A DNA stretch of 64,000 nt, taken from positions 62,001 through 126,000 of the forward strand of contig NZ_VTVA01000009.1 of the NCBI RefSeq assembly GCF_008638345.1, read 5' to 3'. A program made the position numbers and the translations under genes. This stretch comes from Pseudomonas saliphila (GTDB lineage: Bacteria; Pseudomonadota; Gammaproteobacteria; Pseudomonadales; Pseudomonadaceae). Positions 1 to 8,565 of the stretch are shown piece after piece (position 1 is the first letter of the stretch; each line of letters starts with the position of its first letter). Under the pieces are notes generated by a model, which saw only the letters and a program-made list of their open reading frames with translations, did not search any database and had not been told where the DNA came from.

Positions 1-69
1 TTCAACGTGGCCGGGAATTGATTGGCCGCTAACCTGTCTCAAGACCATACAGCCCCTGGAGGATGTGTC

Positions 70-288
70 ATGTCAGAACAGGACCGACCACGTTATCGCG
101 TCAGCGCCGACCGGGGCTCAGCCAGCCGGCGCGTACGTTACGTTGAAAGTAGCCATCCGGATGATGGTGCCTGCACTATCTGTCAACTGGATGAGCTGGC
201 TGAAGCTGAAGAGCAGGAAGCGAAAGCCGCCAGTAAAAAAAGCGATACAAGCGGCTCCAAGGCTCCTGGCACGAAATCCGAGCCCTGA
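70..288 (+). CDS. Small hypothetical protein (72 aa)
   Basis: A short hydrophilic protein that I do not recognise. The ATG at 70 is chosen over an in-frame codon at 22 because GGAGG lies about 7 bases before it. The N-terminal half is rich in Arg and Ser and contains a Cys-Thr-Ile-Cys pair near residue 36. The C-terminal half is acidic and then Lys/Ser/Ala-rich and looks disordered. There is no signal peptide or membrane segment. It converges on aguA, and the two genes share a hairpin at 293-316. Composition and the ribosome binding site support a real gene; function is unknown. Confidence 0.55.
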   Translation: MSEQDRPRYRVSADRGSASRRVRYVESSHPDDGACTICQLDELAEAEEQEAKAASKKSDTSGSKAPGTKSEP

Positions 289-316
289 AAAACAACTGGC
301 GCTAACGCGCCGGTTG
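288..316 (-). terminator. Intrinsic terminator overlapping the aguA stop codon
   Basis: A 10-bp stem (293-302 with 307-316, one G-T pair) and a TAAC loop are followed on the minus strand by five T residues. The aguA stop codon lies at the stem-loop junction, so the terminator is built from the last codons of the gene. It can also act for the small plus-strand gene that ends at 288. Confidence 0.75.
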
Positions 317-1399
317 CTGCTGGGTGATGCAATGCACATTACCACCGCCAAGCAGAATTTCCCGCCCGGGCACCATCACCACCCGCCGCTCCGGAAACAG
401 CTCCTGCAGAATGTCCAGTGCGGCCTGATCCTCGGGCTCATCGAAACCGGGGACCACTATCCCATCGTTCACGATCAGAAAATTAACGTAGGATCCGGCC
501 AGGCGAATGGACGGATCGCGCGGCTGCGTACCCGTTACCCGATCAACGCCGACACATTCCTCAGCGGTCGCATATAGCGGACCGGGAATCGGCATGCGGT
601 GCACGACCAGGTCTCTGCCCTGCGCATCACGGCTGGCTTGCAACACTTTAAGCGCCGCGTGGCAGCGCTGATAGTTCGGATCATCCTCATCGTCAGTCCA
701 GGCCAACAGCACCTCGCCGGGGCGTATAAAGCAGCAGAAGTTGTCGATGTGGCCGTCGGTCTCGTCATTGAACAGGCCATAGGGCAACCAGATGACCTTT
801 TCGATATTCAGATAATCCGCCAGCATGAGCTCAATTTCCTGACGCGCCAGCTCGGGATTGCGGTTGGAATTCAGCAGGCATTCCTCGGTGGTCAGTACCG
901 TTCCTTCACCGTCCACGTGAATCGCGCCGCCCTCCAGCACAAAGCCCTCAGTGCGGTAACGCGGGCAGCGCTCCAGGCCGAGGATCTTGTCCGCCACCTG
1001 ATCATCGCGCTGCCAAGGCCAGTACAGCCCGCCGTTAAAGCCGCCCCAGGCGTTGAACGTCCAATCGACGCCGCGTAAACCACCCTGCCCGTTAATGACA
1101 AAGGTCGGACCGGTATCACGCACCCAGGCGTCATCCGAGCTGATTTCGATCACGCGGATACCGGGATGATCCAGCTGCAGACTGGCATTTTCATACTGCG
1201 CCGCGGACACACAAACGGTAACCGGCTCGAAACTGGCGATAGCCCGTGCCACCTCGGCAAAGGCAGCCTGCGCCGGCTTCGCACCCATACGCCAATTGTC
1301 GGTGCGCTCCGGCCAGACCATCCAGGTCTGTGCATGGGGCGCCCATTCGGCGGGCATGTGAAAGCCATCGTGACGCGGCGTGCTGTGCAAACTGTACAT
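302..1399 (-). CDS. aguA: Agmatine deiminase
   Basis: Hydrolyses agmatine to N-carbamoylputrescine and ammonia in the cytoplasm, the first step of the arginine decarboxylase route to putrescine. The 365-residue length is the family norm. Visible family motifs are WPERTDNWR near residue 30, [11 protein letters not shown] near 90, [11 protein letters not shown] near 160, the DGHIDNF segment near 215 and the C-terminal GGGNVHC, whose Cys357 is the nucleophile of this guanidine-modifying family. It lies 6 bases after aguB on the same strand, so the two are co-transcribed and act in sequence. No aguR repressor gene is present next to it, unlike the aguRBA arrangement I recall for P. aeruginosa. 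Confidence 0.96.
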   Translation of the reverse strand: MYSLHSTPRHDGFHMPAEWAPHAQTWMVWPERTDNWRMGAKPAQAAFAEVARAIASFEPVTVCVSAAQYENASLQLDHPGIRVIEISSDDAWVRDTGPTFVINGQGGLRGVDWTFNAWGGFNGGLYWPWQRDDQVADKILGLERCPRYRTEGFVLEGGAIHVDGEGTVLTTEECLLNSNRNPELARQEIELMLADYLNIEKVIWLPYGLFNDETDGHIDNFCCFIRPGEVLLAWTDDEDDPNYQRCHAALKVLQASRDAQGRDLVVHRMPIPGPLYATAEECVGVDRVTGTQPRDPSIRLAGSYVNFLIVNDGIVVPGFDEPEDQAALDILQELFPERRVVMVPGREILLGGGNVHCITQQQPAR

Positions 1400-1405
1400 A
1401 AGCGA

Positions 1406-2284
1406 TCAGGACTCCAGTGAACCATCCAGCGACTTGATGGGCCCGTACAGATTCGGGCGGCGGTCGCGGTATACACCCCAGGCGCTGCGGACATGCTCCA
1501 GCTGGTCCAGATCGAACTGCTGCACCAGCACCGCTTCGTCCGTCTCGTTGGCTTCCTGGACCTTCGCGCCAAACTGATCGGCAATGAAGGACGAGCCATA
1601 GAAGGTAATGTCGTAGCCGTCCTGTTCTTCCAGCCCGATGCGGTTGCTGGCGACCAGCGGCATCAGGTTGGCGCCAGCGTGACCCTGCTGCACGCGCTGC
1701 CAATGATCGCGCGAGCTGATGGTCGGATCATGTGGCTCGCTGCCGATCGCGGTCGGGTAAAACAGAATTTCCGCGCCCATCAGCGCCATGCTGCGGGCCG
1801 TTTCGGGGAACCACTGATCCCAGCAGATCCCCACACCAATAGTGGCATAGCGGGTCTTCCACACCTTGAAGCCGGTATCACCGGGATTGAAGTAATACTT
1901 CTCGTGATAGCCGGGACCATCAGGAATGTGGCTCTTGCGGTACACGCCCAGATTGCGACCGTCCGCATCAATGATCGCGATGCTATTGAAACGCGCGCGA
2001 CCAGCCAGCTCGAAAAAGCTGATCGGCAGCACCACTTCCAGCTCCTTCGCCAGTGCCTGGAAATGCGCGATCGCAGGATTCTGGTCGACTTCTGTCGCAA
2101 GTTGCAGGTATTCCGGATTGGGTTTCTGGCAAAAATAGGGCGTCTCGAACAATTCCTGAATCAGAATAATCTGCGCGCCCTTGGATGCGGCCTCACGAAC
2201 CAGGCGCTCTGCCTTGGCAATATTGTCCTGGCGATCCCAACTGCAGCTCATCTGGGTAGCGGCGACGGTAACAAGGCGGGACAT
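1406..2284 (-). CDS. aguB: N-carbamoylputrescine amidohydrolase
   Basis: A nitrilase-superfamily enzyme that converts N-carbamoylputrescine to putrescine, CO2 and ammonia. With the ATG at 2284 (GGAG upstream; an upstream in-frame start would add 12 residues) it has 292 residues. The Glu-Lys-Cys triad is visible: Glu44 in IQELFE, Lys117 in YRKSHIPDG and Cys154 in GICWDQWFPE. It is the first gene of the aguB-aguA operon and supplies putrescine to the spu degradation genes a few kilobases away. Confidence 0.95.
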   Translation of the reverse strand: MSRLVTVAATQMSCSWDRQDNIAKAERLVREAASKGAQIILIQELFETPYFCQKPNPEYLQLATEVDQNPAIAHFQALAKELEVVLPISFFELAGRARFNSIAIIDADGRNLGVYRKSHIPDGPGYHEKYYFNPGDTGFKVWKTRYATIGVGICWDQWFPETARSMALMGAEILFYPTAIGSEPHDPTISSRDHWQRVQQGHAGANLMPLVASNRIGLEEQDGYDITFYGSSFIADQFGAKVQEANETDEAVLVQQFDLDQLEHVRSAWGVYRDRRPNLYGPIKSLDGSLES

Positions 2285-2521
2285 GGCTTTCTCCGGCAAA
2301 TGACTGAATGAACAAAGCATAACTCATCGGGCTAGCCAGGACCGAGCGATCGGACGCGCCATTGGCGATTGTCCGGCTGCTTGGCGCAGACGCCGCAAGC
2401 GCTCGTTACCCGGGAAATGCTGGGCACCGCGTCACACCCAGACGTCAAACGGATTGTTCACTTCCAGCAATGTCCCTAGGGTCTAGCCTTCTGCAGTAAT
2501 ACCCGCCAAAAGGAGCTTGGC
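2285..2521. promoter_or_regulatory. Divergent intergenic region aguB / PAAR-Tle1
   Basis: These 237 bases separate two divergent genes and must hold both promoters. I see a CCCTAGGG palindrome at about 2473 and a strong AAGGAG ribosome binding site ending 6 bases before the effector ATG. I could not assign -35/-10 boxes with confidence. Confidence 0.4.
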
Positions 2522-4456
2522 ATGTCAGGCAAACCCGCCGCCCGGATGGGCGACCCCACCCAGTGCCCAAAAGACGGTCACGGCAGCAATGCCATTGTCA
2601 CCGGCTCGACAGATGTACTCTTCGACGGCCAGCCCGCCGCCCGCCAAGGCGATCAGACGGCCTGCGGAAGTGCCATCGAAGGGGCAGTGATTCCCTCAGT
2701 GTTAATCAACGGGCGTCCGGCTGTGGTGCTGGGCAGTACCGGCAGTCATGGCGACGTGGTAATTGGCGGCTCCGGCACCGTGATCATAGGGGGCAATGTC
2801 ACTACGACAACCGCTACCGGCGTGAGCGACGCAACCTCCGCTCCATTGGCCGCTGCGGGTGCTGCCAGCCTGCTCGCCCCGGACCTGAACGACACCGCCG
2901 GGCCACTCAGAGAAGACACGCTCATCGACGGCGTACCCTACTCTCGGGATGAGGAAGAAGAGGCGGAAGAACGCGAGCTTCCCGTGCAGCAGCGCATCAC
3001 CTTACGCGTGGGCATGTTTTTCGACGGCACCGGCAACAACCTTGGCAACGCGGCGCTCACCGCAGAGTGCCGACGCCAGGATCTGCAGGAATTCGACGAA
3101 CAGACGCTGAGCCATATCCGCCAGCTCTGCGAGACTTATGACTACCGTGACACCACTGGTGACGGTCGCTTCGACCAGTTACCCGGTAGCAGTTACGGGA
3201 ACGAGCAGAGCAATGTGGCGCTGTTGTATGACCTGTATGAGGACCAGAGCGATGCGGTGGTGGAGCCAACCGCCGTACAGGCAAACCTGAAGGTCTATAT
3301 CGATGGAATTGGCACCAAGGGCGGCAGTGAGGATTCCACTTGGGGATTAGCCTCTGGGAAAGGCAAGACGGGCATAGTCGCTCGGGTTGCGGAAAGCCCT
3401 TCTTTGGTGACCGGAACGTTGCGTAGATTAGTCAATGGCAACCCGAATCTCCTGATTGAGAAGATCGAGTTCGATATTTTCGGATTCAGCCGTGGCGCCG
3501 CCGCGGCACGGCATTTCGCAAACGAAGTGCTTAAACCCAATGGCGGAGTACTCGCCGCCCATCTGAATCATGACTTACCAGCCCTGGCTCCCGAGTTCGG
3601 CTGGCCGACCCACGCCTGCATTAATTTCATCGGTCTTTTCGATACGGTAGCAGCCATCGCCGATCCACTGCGCGGCAATATAAGCGTGGGGGACAGCCGT
3701 AACCCCGGAGTGAACCTTTATTTGCCACCCGGTTGCGCCCGAAAAGTAGTGCATCTGACTGCAGCCGATGAACATCGCCACAATTTCAGCCTTAACCGCG
3801 TGAATGACGCGCATGAGGAATTGGCACTGCCCGGCGTGCATTCTAATCTCGGTGGTGGCTACCCACTTCTAATTCGGGAACGTATCTTGATCGGCAGGCC
3901 CCGTCTTTTTCGCGATGCCTATTATTCAATGCAAAGCATCGACAAGGCGAGGCTTGAACGATCTAGAGAGTGGCGGGCTCGCGCAGAAGAAGAGCGTCAG
4001 CTTCTAGAGAGAGGATTGCCTGGAGAAGGTGAACTGATTCCTCTGAATGTTCGTTTGCCAGTGCCTGGAAATGGCCGTAACAGCCAGGGATCAGAAAATA
4101 TGCTTCTGGCGTTAGGCCTTGATAGACCAGTACATGGAGAATTATCAAGAATTGCGTTGCGGGTAATGCATGCGAAAGCCACGCAGAACAACGCACCGCT
4201 GGGTGCTATTGATGACGACGACCAACGAATGACTATACCCAGCGACTTGCAGCATATAGCCAACAAGGTGATGGCTTCAGTAATCGCAAGTGAAAACGTG
4301 CTTTTGAATGACTTAGAAAAGCAACTGTTGCACAGCAAATATATTCACTGCTCTGCCAATTGGACCCCTGTCAGCGGGTTACTGGTGAATAAGCCAAGAA
4401 AGCAGAACAAGCGGGCCGTCTATCCAGACCGGCCACAGAGGGGCTACCCGGCATGA
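2522..4456 (+). CDS. PAAR-domain type VI secretion effector with Tle1-like (DUF2235) phospholipase domain
   Basis: Residues 1-90 form a PAAR domain (start MSGKPAARMGDPT, a second PAARQGD repeat near 38, then repeated VVIGGSG/TVIIGG strands), which caps the VgrG spike of the type VI secretion tube. A low-complexity linker (about 90-155) leads to a DUF2235 alpha/beta-hydrolase of the Tle1 antibacterial lipase family. This shows FFDGTGNN at 166-173, the GFSRG nucleophile elbow with Ser323, FDTVAA with Asp374 and HSNLGGGY with His440, a plausible Ser-Asp-His triad. The product should be delivered to rival periplasms to cleave phospholipids. Its stop overlaps the next gene by 4 bases. No VgrG, Hcp, adaptor or sheath gene is in the window, so it is an orphan cargo module. 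The last 600 bases look less GC-rich than the first part. Confidence 0.88.
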   Translation: MSGKPAARMGDPTQCPKDGHGSNAIVTGSTDVLFDGQPAARQGDQTACGSAIEGAVIPSVLINGRPAVVLGSTGSHGDVVIGGSGTVIIGGNVTTTTATGVSDATSAPLAAAGAASLLAPDLNDTAGPLREDTLIDGVPYSRDEEEEAEERELPVQQRITLRVGMFFDGTGNNLGNAALTAECRRQDLQEFDEQTLSHIRQLCETYDYRDTTGDGRFDQLPGSSYGNEQSNVALLYDLYEDQSDAVVEPTAVQANLKVYIDGIGTKGGSEDSTWGLASGKGKTGIVARVAESPSLVTGTLRRLVNGNPNLLIEKIEFDIFGFSRGAAAARHFANEVLKPNGGVLAAHLNHDLPALAPEFGWPTHACINFIGLFDTVAAIADPLRGNISVGDSRNPGVNLYLPPGCARKVVHLTAADEHRHNFSLNRVNDAHEELALPGVHSNLGGGYPLLIRERILIGRPRLFRDAYYSMQSIDKARLERSREWRARAEEERQLLERGLPGEGELIPLNVRLPVPGNGRNSQGSENMLLALGLDRPVHGELSRIALRVMHAKATQNNAPLGAIDDDDQRMTIPSDLQHIANKVMASVIASENVLLNDLEKQLLHSKYIHCSANWTPVSGLLVNKPRKQNKRAVYPDRPQRGYPA

Positions 4457-5127
4457 GGAAGATCCTGATTGTAGTTGGGCTCCTGATCAGTTTGACCGCC
4501 TGCGCCAGTAAACCCGCACCCAACCCTCTGCGGCCGCCAGCACCTGAGCTGCCATACCGGACCTGGGAGATAGGCTTGTTAGCACCCAATTATATGGAGG
4601 TCTGGGCCGAAAGCGTGGATGTGCTGGATCAGCGCGGGTTGGCCTATTTCCGAGTGCACGGGGGCGTTTCGGCCATTCAGAACCCTCCGGGTAATCGTGG
4701 CAATCCAAAGGGTTGGCCAGCCAGACCAGGAGCCGGAGCAACCCGCCCTATGACCGGCATCGATCTACCAGAAATCGTCTTTGTACGCTGGCAATCATTA
4801 GCCGAACCGCAAACCTACCGCGTAGCAATTCCTATCTCTGAAGAAAATCGACAGGAGATGCTCACCCCCTACACCGCTTTCTGCCGCTTTGATGGCAAGC
4901 ACATTCAGGATTACAGGAAAATCATAACTATCGGCCTGGCTCCCGGAGGCATTGCCAAGGCATGGTTGAGCGGTGATTGTCTTGAGCCTCTAGAACTTGG
5001 CCGATTCACGGGTTCAATCCACCCGGAGGGCCCCTATGATGGCACATCAAACGGACGACACCGACCCCTTTCGCCCATAGCGAAAGATTACGTTGATACT
5101 CATGAAATCCCGTTCGGCAGCTGGTAA
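4453..5127 (+). CDS. DUF2931-type lipoprotein, candidate immunity protein for the PAAR-Tle1 effector
   Basis: A 224-residue protein with a lipoprotein signal (hydrophobic stretch 4-16, lipobox LTAC with Cys17). The mature part contains WEIGLLAPNY, WAESVDVLD and VRWQSLAEPQTYRV, which resemble DUF2931 lipoproteins. Family members often sit next to Tle-type lipases and act as periplasmic immunity proteins. The ATG overlaps the effector stop (ATGA), implying translational coupling, as expected when toxin and antidote must be made together. The immunity role is inferred from position, localisation signal and family; the sequence alone does not prove it. Confidence 0.75.
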   Translation: MRKILIVVGLLISLTACASKPAPNPLRPPAPELPYRTWEIGLLAPNYMEVWAESVDVLDQRGLAYFRVHGGVSAIQNPPGNRGNPKGWPARPGAGATRPMTGIDLPEIVFVRWQSLAEPQTYRVAIPISEENRQEMLTPYTAFCRFDGKHIQDYRKIITIGLAPGGIAKAWLSGDCLEPLELGRFTGSIHPEGPYDGTSNGRHRPLSPIAKDYVDTHEIPFGSW

Positions 5128-5212
5128 ATCACAAGCGCCATATCACCAACCAGCTGGTGCTCGGCAAGCCATCGCTGATCAACGTCTGCAGCCGAACGGC
5201 GAAAAGATTCTG

Positions 5213-6007
5213 CTAAGTCAGCTCCAACGGGTTCTGACGATAAAACGCGACCAGATGGCCATACACCGCCGGCCAGGCAGATTGCAGTGAGCGCGGTGAC
5301 TCGAAGAAGGTTTCGGAGAGCACAGCAAAGAATTCGGCGGGGTCTTCCAGTGCGTAGCTGTCTATGGGCAACCGCTGGCCGAGTTCGGCACGGTGCGCCA
5401 GGTCATTCCAGGCGGCGGACAGGTCGCACTTCCAGGCTGCAGCGTCCATATCGGCATGCAGCGGTGGCGCGCCATTAGCGGAGGCGCTGCGCATGTCGAG
5501 GGTATGCGCCAGCTCATGAATAACCACGTTGTAACCCTGGTGTCGGCCGGCGGCCAACACATCCTGTAGAGACAGCACGACCGGCCCGCGTTGCCAGGCT
5601 TCACCGCTACGCGCGCTGGTCTCTTGATGAACGATGCCAAATTCATCCTGCCAACTGTGATCGGCCACGAACGGGCCGTCGTAGAGGATCAGGGTCTGCC
5701 AGCCGTCGTACCACTCCAGACCCAGCCCCAGAACCGGTACCGCAGCCATGCCTGCGATCCGAAGACGCATGACGTCACTGATTTCTACTCCACCCACCCC
5801 TACCAGATGTTTGCGCAGGAGCAGTCGCAGCGCCGTTTCACGCAACCAGTTACGTTCCGATTCCGAATAACGGCGGTATACGGACCAGTCCCCGAGCGCT
5901 TCGTGCCAGAGGTTGGCGGAGATATCCAGAAGCCTGAGCTTTCGGTCCTCGCGCCACTGGCTCAACCGTCGCCACACGCCTGGTGGTGGGCGCTGCGCCA
6001 ATGCCAT
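5213..6007 (-). CDS. mtfA: MtfA-like zinc metallopeptidase (DUF980/peptidase M90)
   Basis: A cytosolic zincin of the MtfA family, known in E. coli as an aminopeptidase that binds the Mlc repressor and so affects the glucose phosphotransferase system. The HELAH zinc motif lies at about residues 164-168 when the ATG at 6007 is used (264 aa). A distal EFFAVLSETFFE helix supplies the third zinc-ligand Glu. An in-frame TTG at 6022 would add five residues; neither start has a strong ribosome binding site. The gene follows spuI on the same strand but is separated from it by a clear terminator, so it is probably transcribed separately. Confidence 0.9.
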   Translation of the reverse strand: MALAQRPPPGVWRRLSQWREDRKLRLLDISANLWHEALGDWSVYRRYSESERNWLRETALRLLLRKHLVGVGGVEISDVMRLRIAGMAAVPVLGLGLEWYDGWQTLILYDGPFVADHSWQDEFGIVHQETSARSGEAWQRGPVVLSLQDVLAAGRHQGYNVVIHELAHTLDMRSASANGAPPLHADMDAAAWKCDLSAAWNDLAHRAELGQRLPIDSYALEDPAEFFAVLSETFFESPRSLQSAWPAVYGHLVAFYRQNPLELT

Positions 6008-6070
6008 GTCTTTGATAATCAAGGTTTCAACCGTCCGGCCTTTATCGCAGAGACCATAGCACGCGCATAC

Positions 6071-6096
6071 AAAAATCCCGCCACGGAGGCGGGATT
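6071..6096 (-). terminator. Rho-independent terminator after spuI
   Basis: A perfect 9-bp GC-rich stem (6074-6082 with 6088-6096, 5-base loop) is followed on the minus strand by a run of five T residues. It lies 20 bases beyond the spuI stop codon. Confidence 0.85.
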
Positions 6097-6116
6097 CAGG
6101 TCGCGATGTTCAGCGC

Positions 6117-7529
6117 TCAGACGGTGTGCAAGTACCACATGTATTCAAGGTCTGAGATAGTCCGCTCGAACTCCTCCTGCTCGCTTTCCTTGCACAACAC
6201 GAACACATCCAGATACTCCTCGCCGATGTATTCCTGCATGACCTTGGAGTGCTCCAGCAAGCGCAACGCGTCGCGCAGGTTGGTTGGCAACGAGGCCTCG
6301 TGCTGATCGTAGGCGTTGCCTTCGGTCATCGGCGGCGGCTCGATCTTGTTGGTGATGCCGTAGTGGATCGCCGATAACAGTGCTGCCATCAGCAGATACG
6401 GGTTGGCATCAGCGCCAGCCAGACGATGTTCAATACGCATGTTCTCCGGATCGCCGCCGGGAACGCGTACCGCTACGGTACGGTTGTCGACACCCCAGGT
6501 CGGCGCGCAGGGCACGAAGAAGCTGGGGCTGAAACGTCGGTAGGAGTTCACGTTGGGGCACAGGAACGCCATGTACTCCGGCAGCGTTTGCAGCAGGCCA
6601 CCAATTGACCAGCGCAGCCTGTCGCTGAGGCTGCCATCGGGGTTCGACGCAAAGATATTCACACCATCCTCGTCGATAAGGCTGACGTGCACGTGCATGC
6701 CGTTGCCGGCCTGATCGTAATACGGCTTGGCCATGAAAGTGGTGTCCATCTCATGGTCATAGGCAACGTTCTTGATCACGCGCTTGAGCAGAACGTTGTA
6801 ATCACAGGCCACCACTGGATCGTCGACGTGGTGCAGATTGACCTCGAACTGGCCCGGTGCGGATTCGGCCACAATGGCGTCAGCGGGGATGCCCTGTTCA
6901 TGGGCAGCTTCGATGACGTCCTGCAGGAATTCGGCGTACTCGTCCAGGTCATCCATGGAATAAACCTGTACCGAATTCGGCCGCTTGCCAGACATGGGCG
7001 AGCGCGGCGGCTGCGGCCGACCGGTAATGTTCTCCTGATCGATCAGATAGAACTCCAGCTCGAAGGCCGAAACCGGCTTCAGGCCCAGCTCGCTGAAACG
7101 CTTGACGATGCGCTGCAGCACATAACGCGGGTCTGCGAAAAACGGCGTCTTGCGGTCCAGCTCATACATGGTCATCAGCAGCTGGGCGGTCGGGCGCTTC
7201 TGCCAGGGTTCCATATACAGCGTGCCGGGGATCGGCAGACAGATGCGGTCGGCATCGCCCATCTCCAGTCCGAGTCCGGTTTCCTCGACGGTCGTGCCTT
7301 GGATGTTCAGGGCGAATACAGAGGCGGGTAACGCGATGCCTCTTTCAAAGGCTTTCATCAGAGCAGAGCGATCAATACGCTTGCCGCGGACGATGCCATT
7401 CATATCGGCAATCAGCAGATCAATAAAGTGGACTTCCGGATGCTCGGCAAGAAATGCCTCAGCTTCCTGGATACTGGTTACCGTTTCAGTTATCGGCACC
7501 AAAGTATCCGCTCCGGGTTGGGGTTGCAT
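6117..7529 (-). CDS. spuI: Glutamine synthetase-family gamma-glutamylpolyamine synthetase (SpuI/PuuA type)
   Basis: An ATP-dependent ligase joining glutamate to the amino group of a polyamine, the entry step of the gamma-glutamylation route of putrescine use. The 470 residues show glutamine-synthetase landmarks: DMNGIVRGKR near 43, the GNGMHVHVS nucleotide/ammonium-site strand, NSYRRFSP, and the RIEHRLAGADANPY segment. It diverges from spuA with a 267-base promoter region between them, as in the P. aeruginosa spu locus. An AGGTGA ribosome binding site precedes the ATG. A second, different copy (8566-9912) lies in the opposite operon, and the substrates of the two cannot be separated by reading. 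Confidence 0.92.
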   Translation of the reverse strand: MQPQPGADTLVPITETVTSIQEAEAFLAEHPEVHFIDLLIADMNGIVRGKRIDRSALMKAFERGIALPASVFALNIQGTTVEETGLGLEMGDADRICLPIPGTLYMEPWQKRPTAQLLMTMYELDRKTPFFADPRYVLQRIVKRFSELGLKPVSAFELEFYLIDQENITGRPQPPRSPMSGKRPNSVQVYSMDDLDEYAEFLQDVIEAAHEQGIPADAIVAESAPGQFEVNLHHVDDPVVACDYNVLLKRVIKNVAYDHEMDTTFMAKPYYDQAGNGMHVHVSLIDEDGVNIFASNPDGSLSDRLRWSIGGLLQTLPEYMAFLCPNVNSYRRFSPSFFVPCAPTWGVDNRTVAVRVPGGDPENMRIEHRLAGADANPYLLMAALLSAIHYGITNKIEPPPMTEGNAYDQHEASLPTNLRDALRLLEHSKVMQEYIGEEYLDVFVLCKESEQEEFERTISDLEYMWYLHTV

Positions 7530-7796
7530 GGGTTGTCACCTGTTGTTTGTAAAATATATCAACCACAGTGGTTATAGGGTCAGAGTAAATCCGAAAGGCC
7601 AGATCGAGTCAAGCGAGCCAGGGCCTTGTAATCAGGGCGTGACACCCTGTTTTCCCCGCTATTTATGCGGGCTGGACGGGGTGTTTCGGGTAACGAACAA
7701 AGGTGCTGAGAGGGCTTTTGTACCGGCTACTTTTGTTGCTATTGTATGAAAAATTGAACAACAATCCGCACACGGCCACCAGCTCAGAGCCTAACC
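7530..7796. promoter_or_regulatory. spuI / spuA divergent promoter region with inverted repeats
   Basis: Two candidate operators are visible. AACCAC-A-GTGGTT (7561-7573) lies just upstream of spuI. A TTGTTG/CAACAA pair (7733-7738 and 7759-7764) lies about 30 bases before spuA and encloses AT-rich sequence likely to include the spuA promoter. Which regulator binds is unknown; the TetR gene at 15818 is one candidate. Confidence 0.45.
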
Positions 7797-8558
7797 ATGT
7801 CGCCTCAGCACAAACCTCTTATCGGTATTTCCTGTTGTACAGACAAGACGGGGCTGCATCCATTCCATATCGCCGGAGAGAAGTACATCCTCGCGGTAGT
7901 CAATGGAGCCGACGGCCTGCCCCTGCTGATACCCGCACTCGGTAGTCGCATTGATACCAGCCAATTGCTGGACACCTTTCATGGCCTGCTGTTTACCGGC
8001 TCGCCGTCCAACGTTGAGCCGCATCATTATAAGGGTGCTCCGAGTGCCGAGGGTACCCATCATGATCCGCAGCGCGACGAAACGACACTGCCTCTGCTGA
8101 GGGCTGCGATTGAACGTGGCGTACCAGTGCTCGGCCTGTGTCGGGGCTTCCAGGAAATGAACGTCGCCTTCGGCGGCACCCTGCATCCGCGCCTTCATGA
8201 GGTGACGGGCTATATTGAACACCGCGAGGACAAAAGCCAGCCGGTGGACATGCAATATGCTCCGGCACATGACGTGCGCATCGAGCCGGGGGGCCTGCTT
8301 CATCGAATCTCCGGCTGCAGCACGGCTCAGGTCAACTCCCTGCATACACAGGGCGTGAAGGATCTGGCGCCCGGGCTGCGGCCTGAAGCATTCGCACCCG
8401 ATGGCCTGATCGAAGGCTTCTCTGTCATTGACGCGCCCGGCTTCGCGCTGGGTGTGCAATGGCATCCGGAATGGAAAGTAACCGAAAACCCTTTCTACTC
8501 CGCTATATTCAATGCGTTTGGCGACGCCTGCCGGGCCTACGCTGCCCGGCAACTCTGA
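7797..8558 (+). CDS. spuA: Gamma-glutamyl-GABA hydrolase (class I glutamine amidotransferase fold)
   Basis: Releases GABA and glutamate from gamma-glutamyl-GABA at the end of the gamma-glutamylated putrescine pathway (PuuD/SpuA type). The 253-residue protein carries the peptidase C26 triad: Cys115 in GLCRGFQE, His223 and Glu225 in GVQWHPEW. TGSPSNVEP near 68 is the usual oxyanion region. It is the first gene of the spuABC operon, 7 bases before spuB, and diverges from spuI. Confidence 0.95.
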   Translation: MSPQHKPLIGISCCTDKTGLHPFHIAGEKYILAVVNGADGLPLLIPALGSRIDTSQLLDTFHGLLFTGSPSNVEPHHYKGAPSAEGTHHDPQRDETTLPLLRAAIERGVPVLGLCRGFQEMNVAFGGTLHPRLHEVTGYIEHREDKSQPVDMQYAPAHDVRIEPGGLLHRISGCSTAQVNSLHTQGVKDLAPGLRPEAFAPDGLIEGFSVIDAPGFALGVQWHPEWKVTENPFYSAIFNAFGDACRAYAARQL

Positions 8559-8565
8559 GGATTTT

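Noticed and set aside
1-13. TTCAACGTGGC occurring at 1, near 37229 and near 59273
   Set aside because: Short matches of this length are expected by chance in 64 kb, and the contexts are unrelated.
7740-7765. PuuR-box-like AAAAATTGAACA before spuA
   Set aside because: Resembles the enteric PuuR site only partly, no PuuR gene is present, and pseudomonads use other regulators; noted only as part of the promoter entry.
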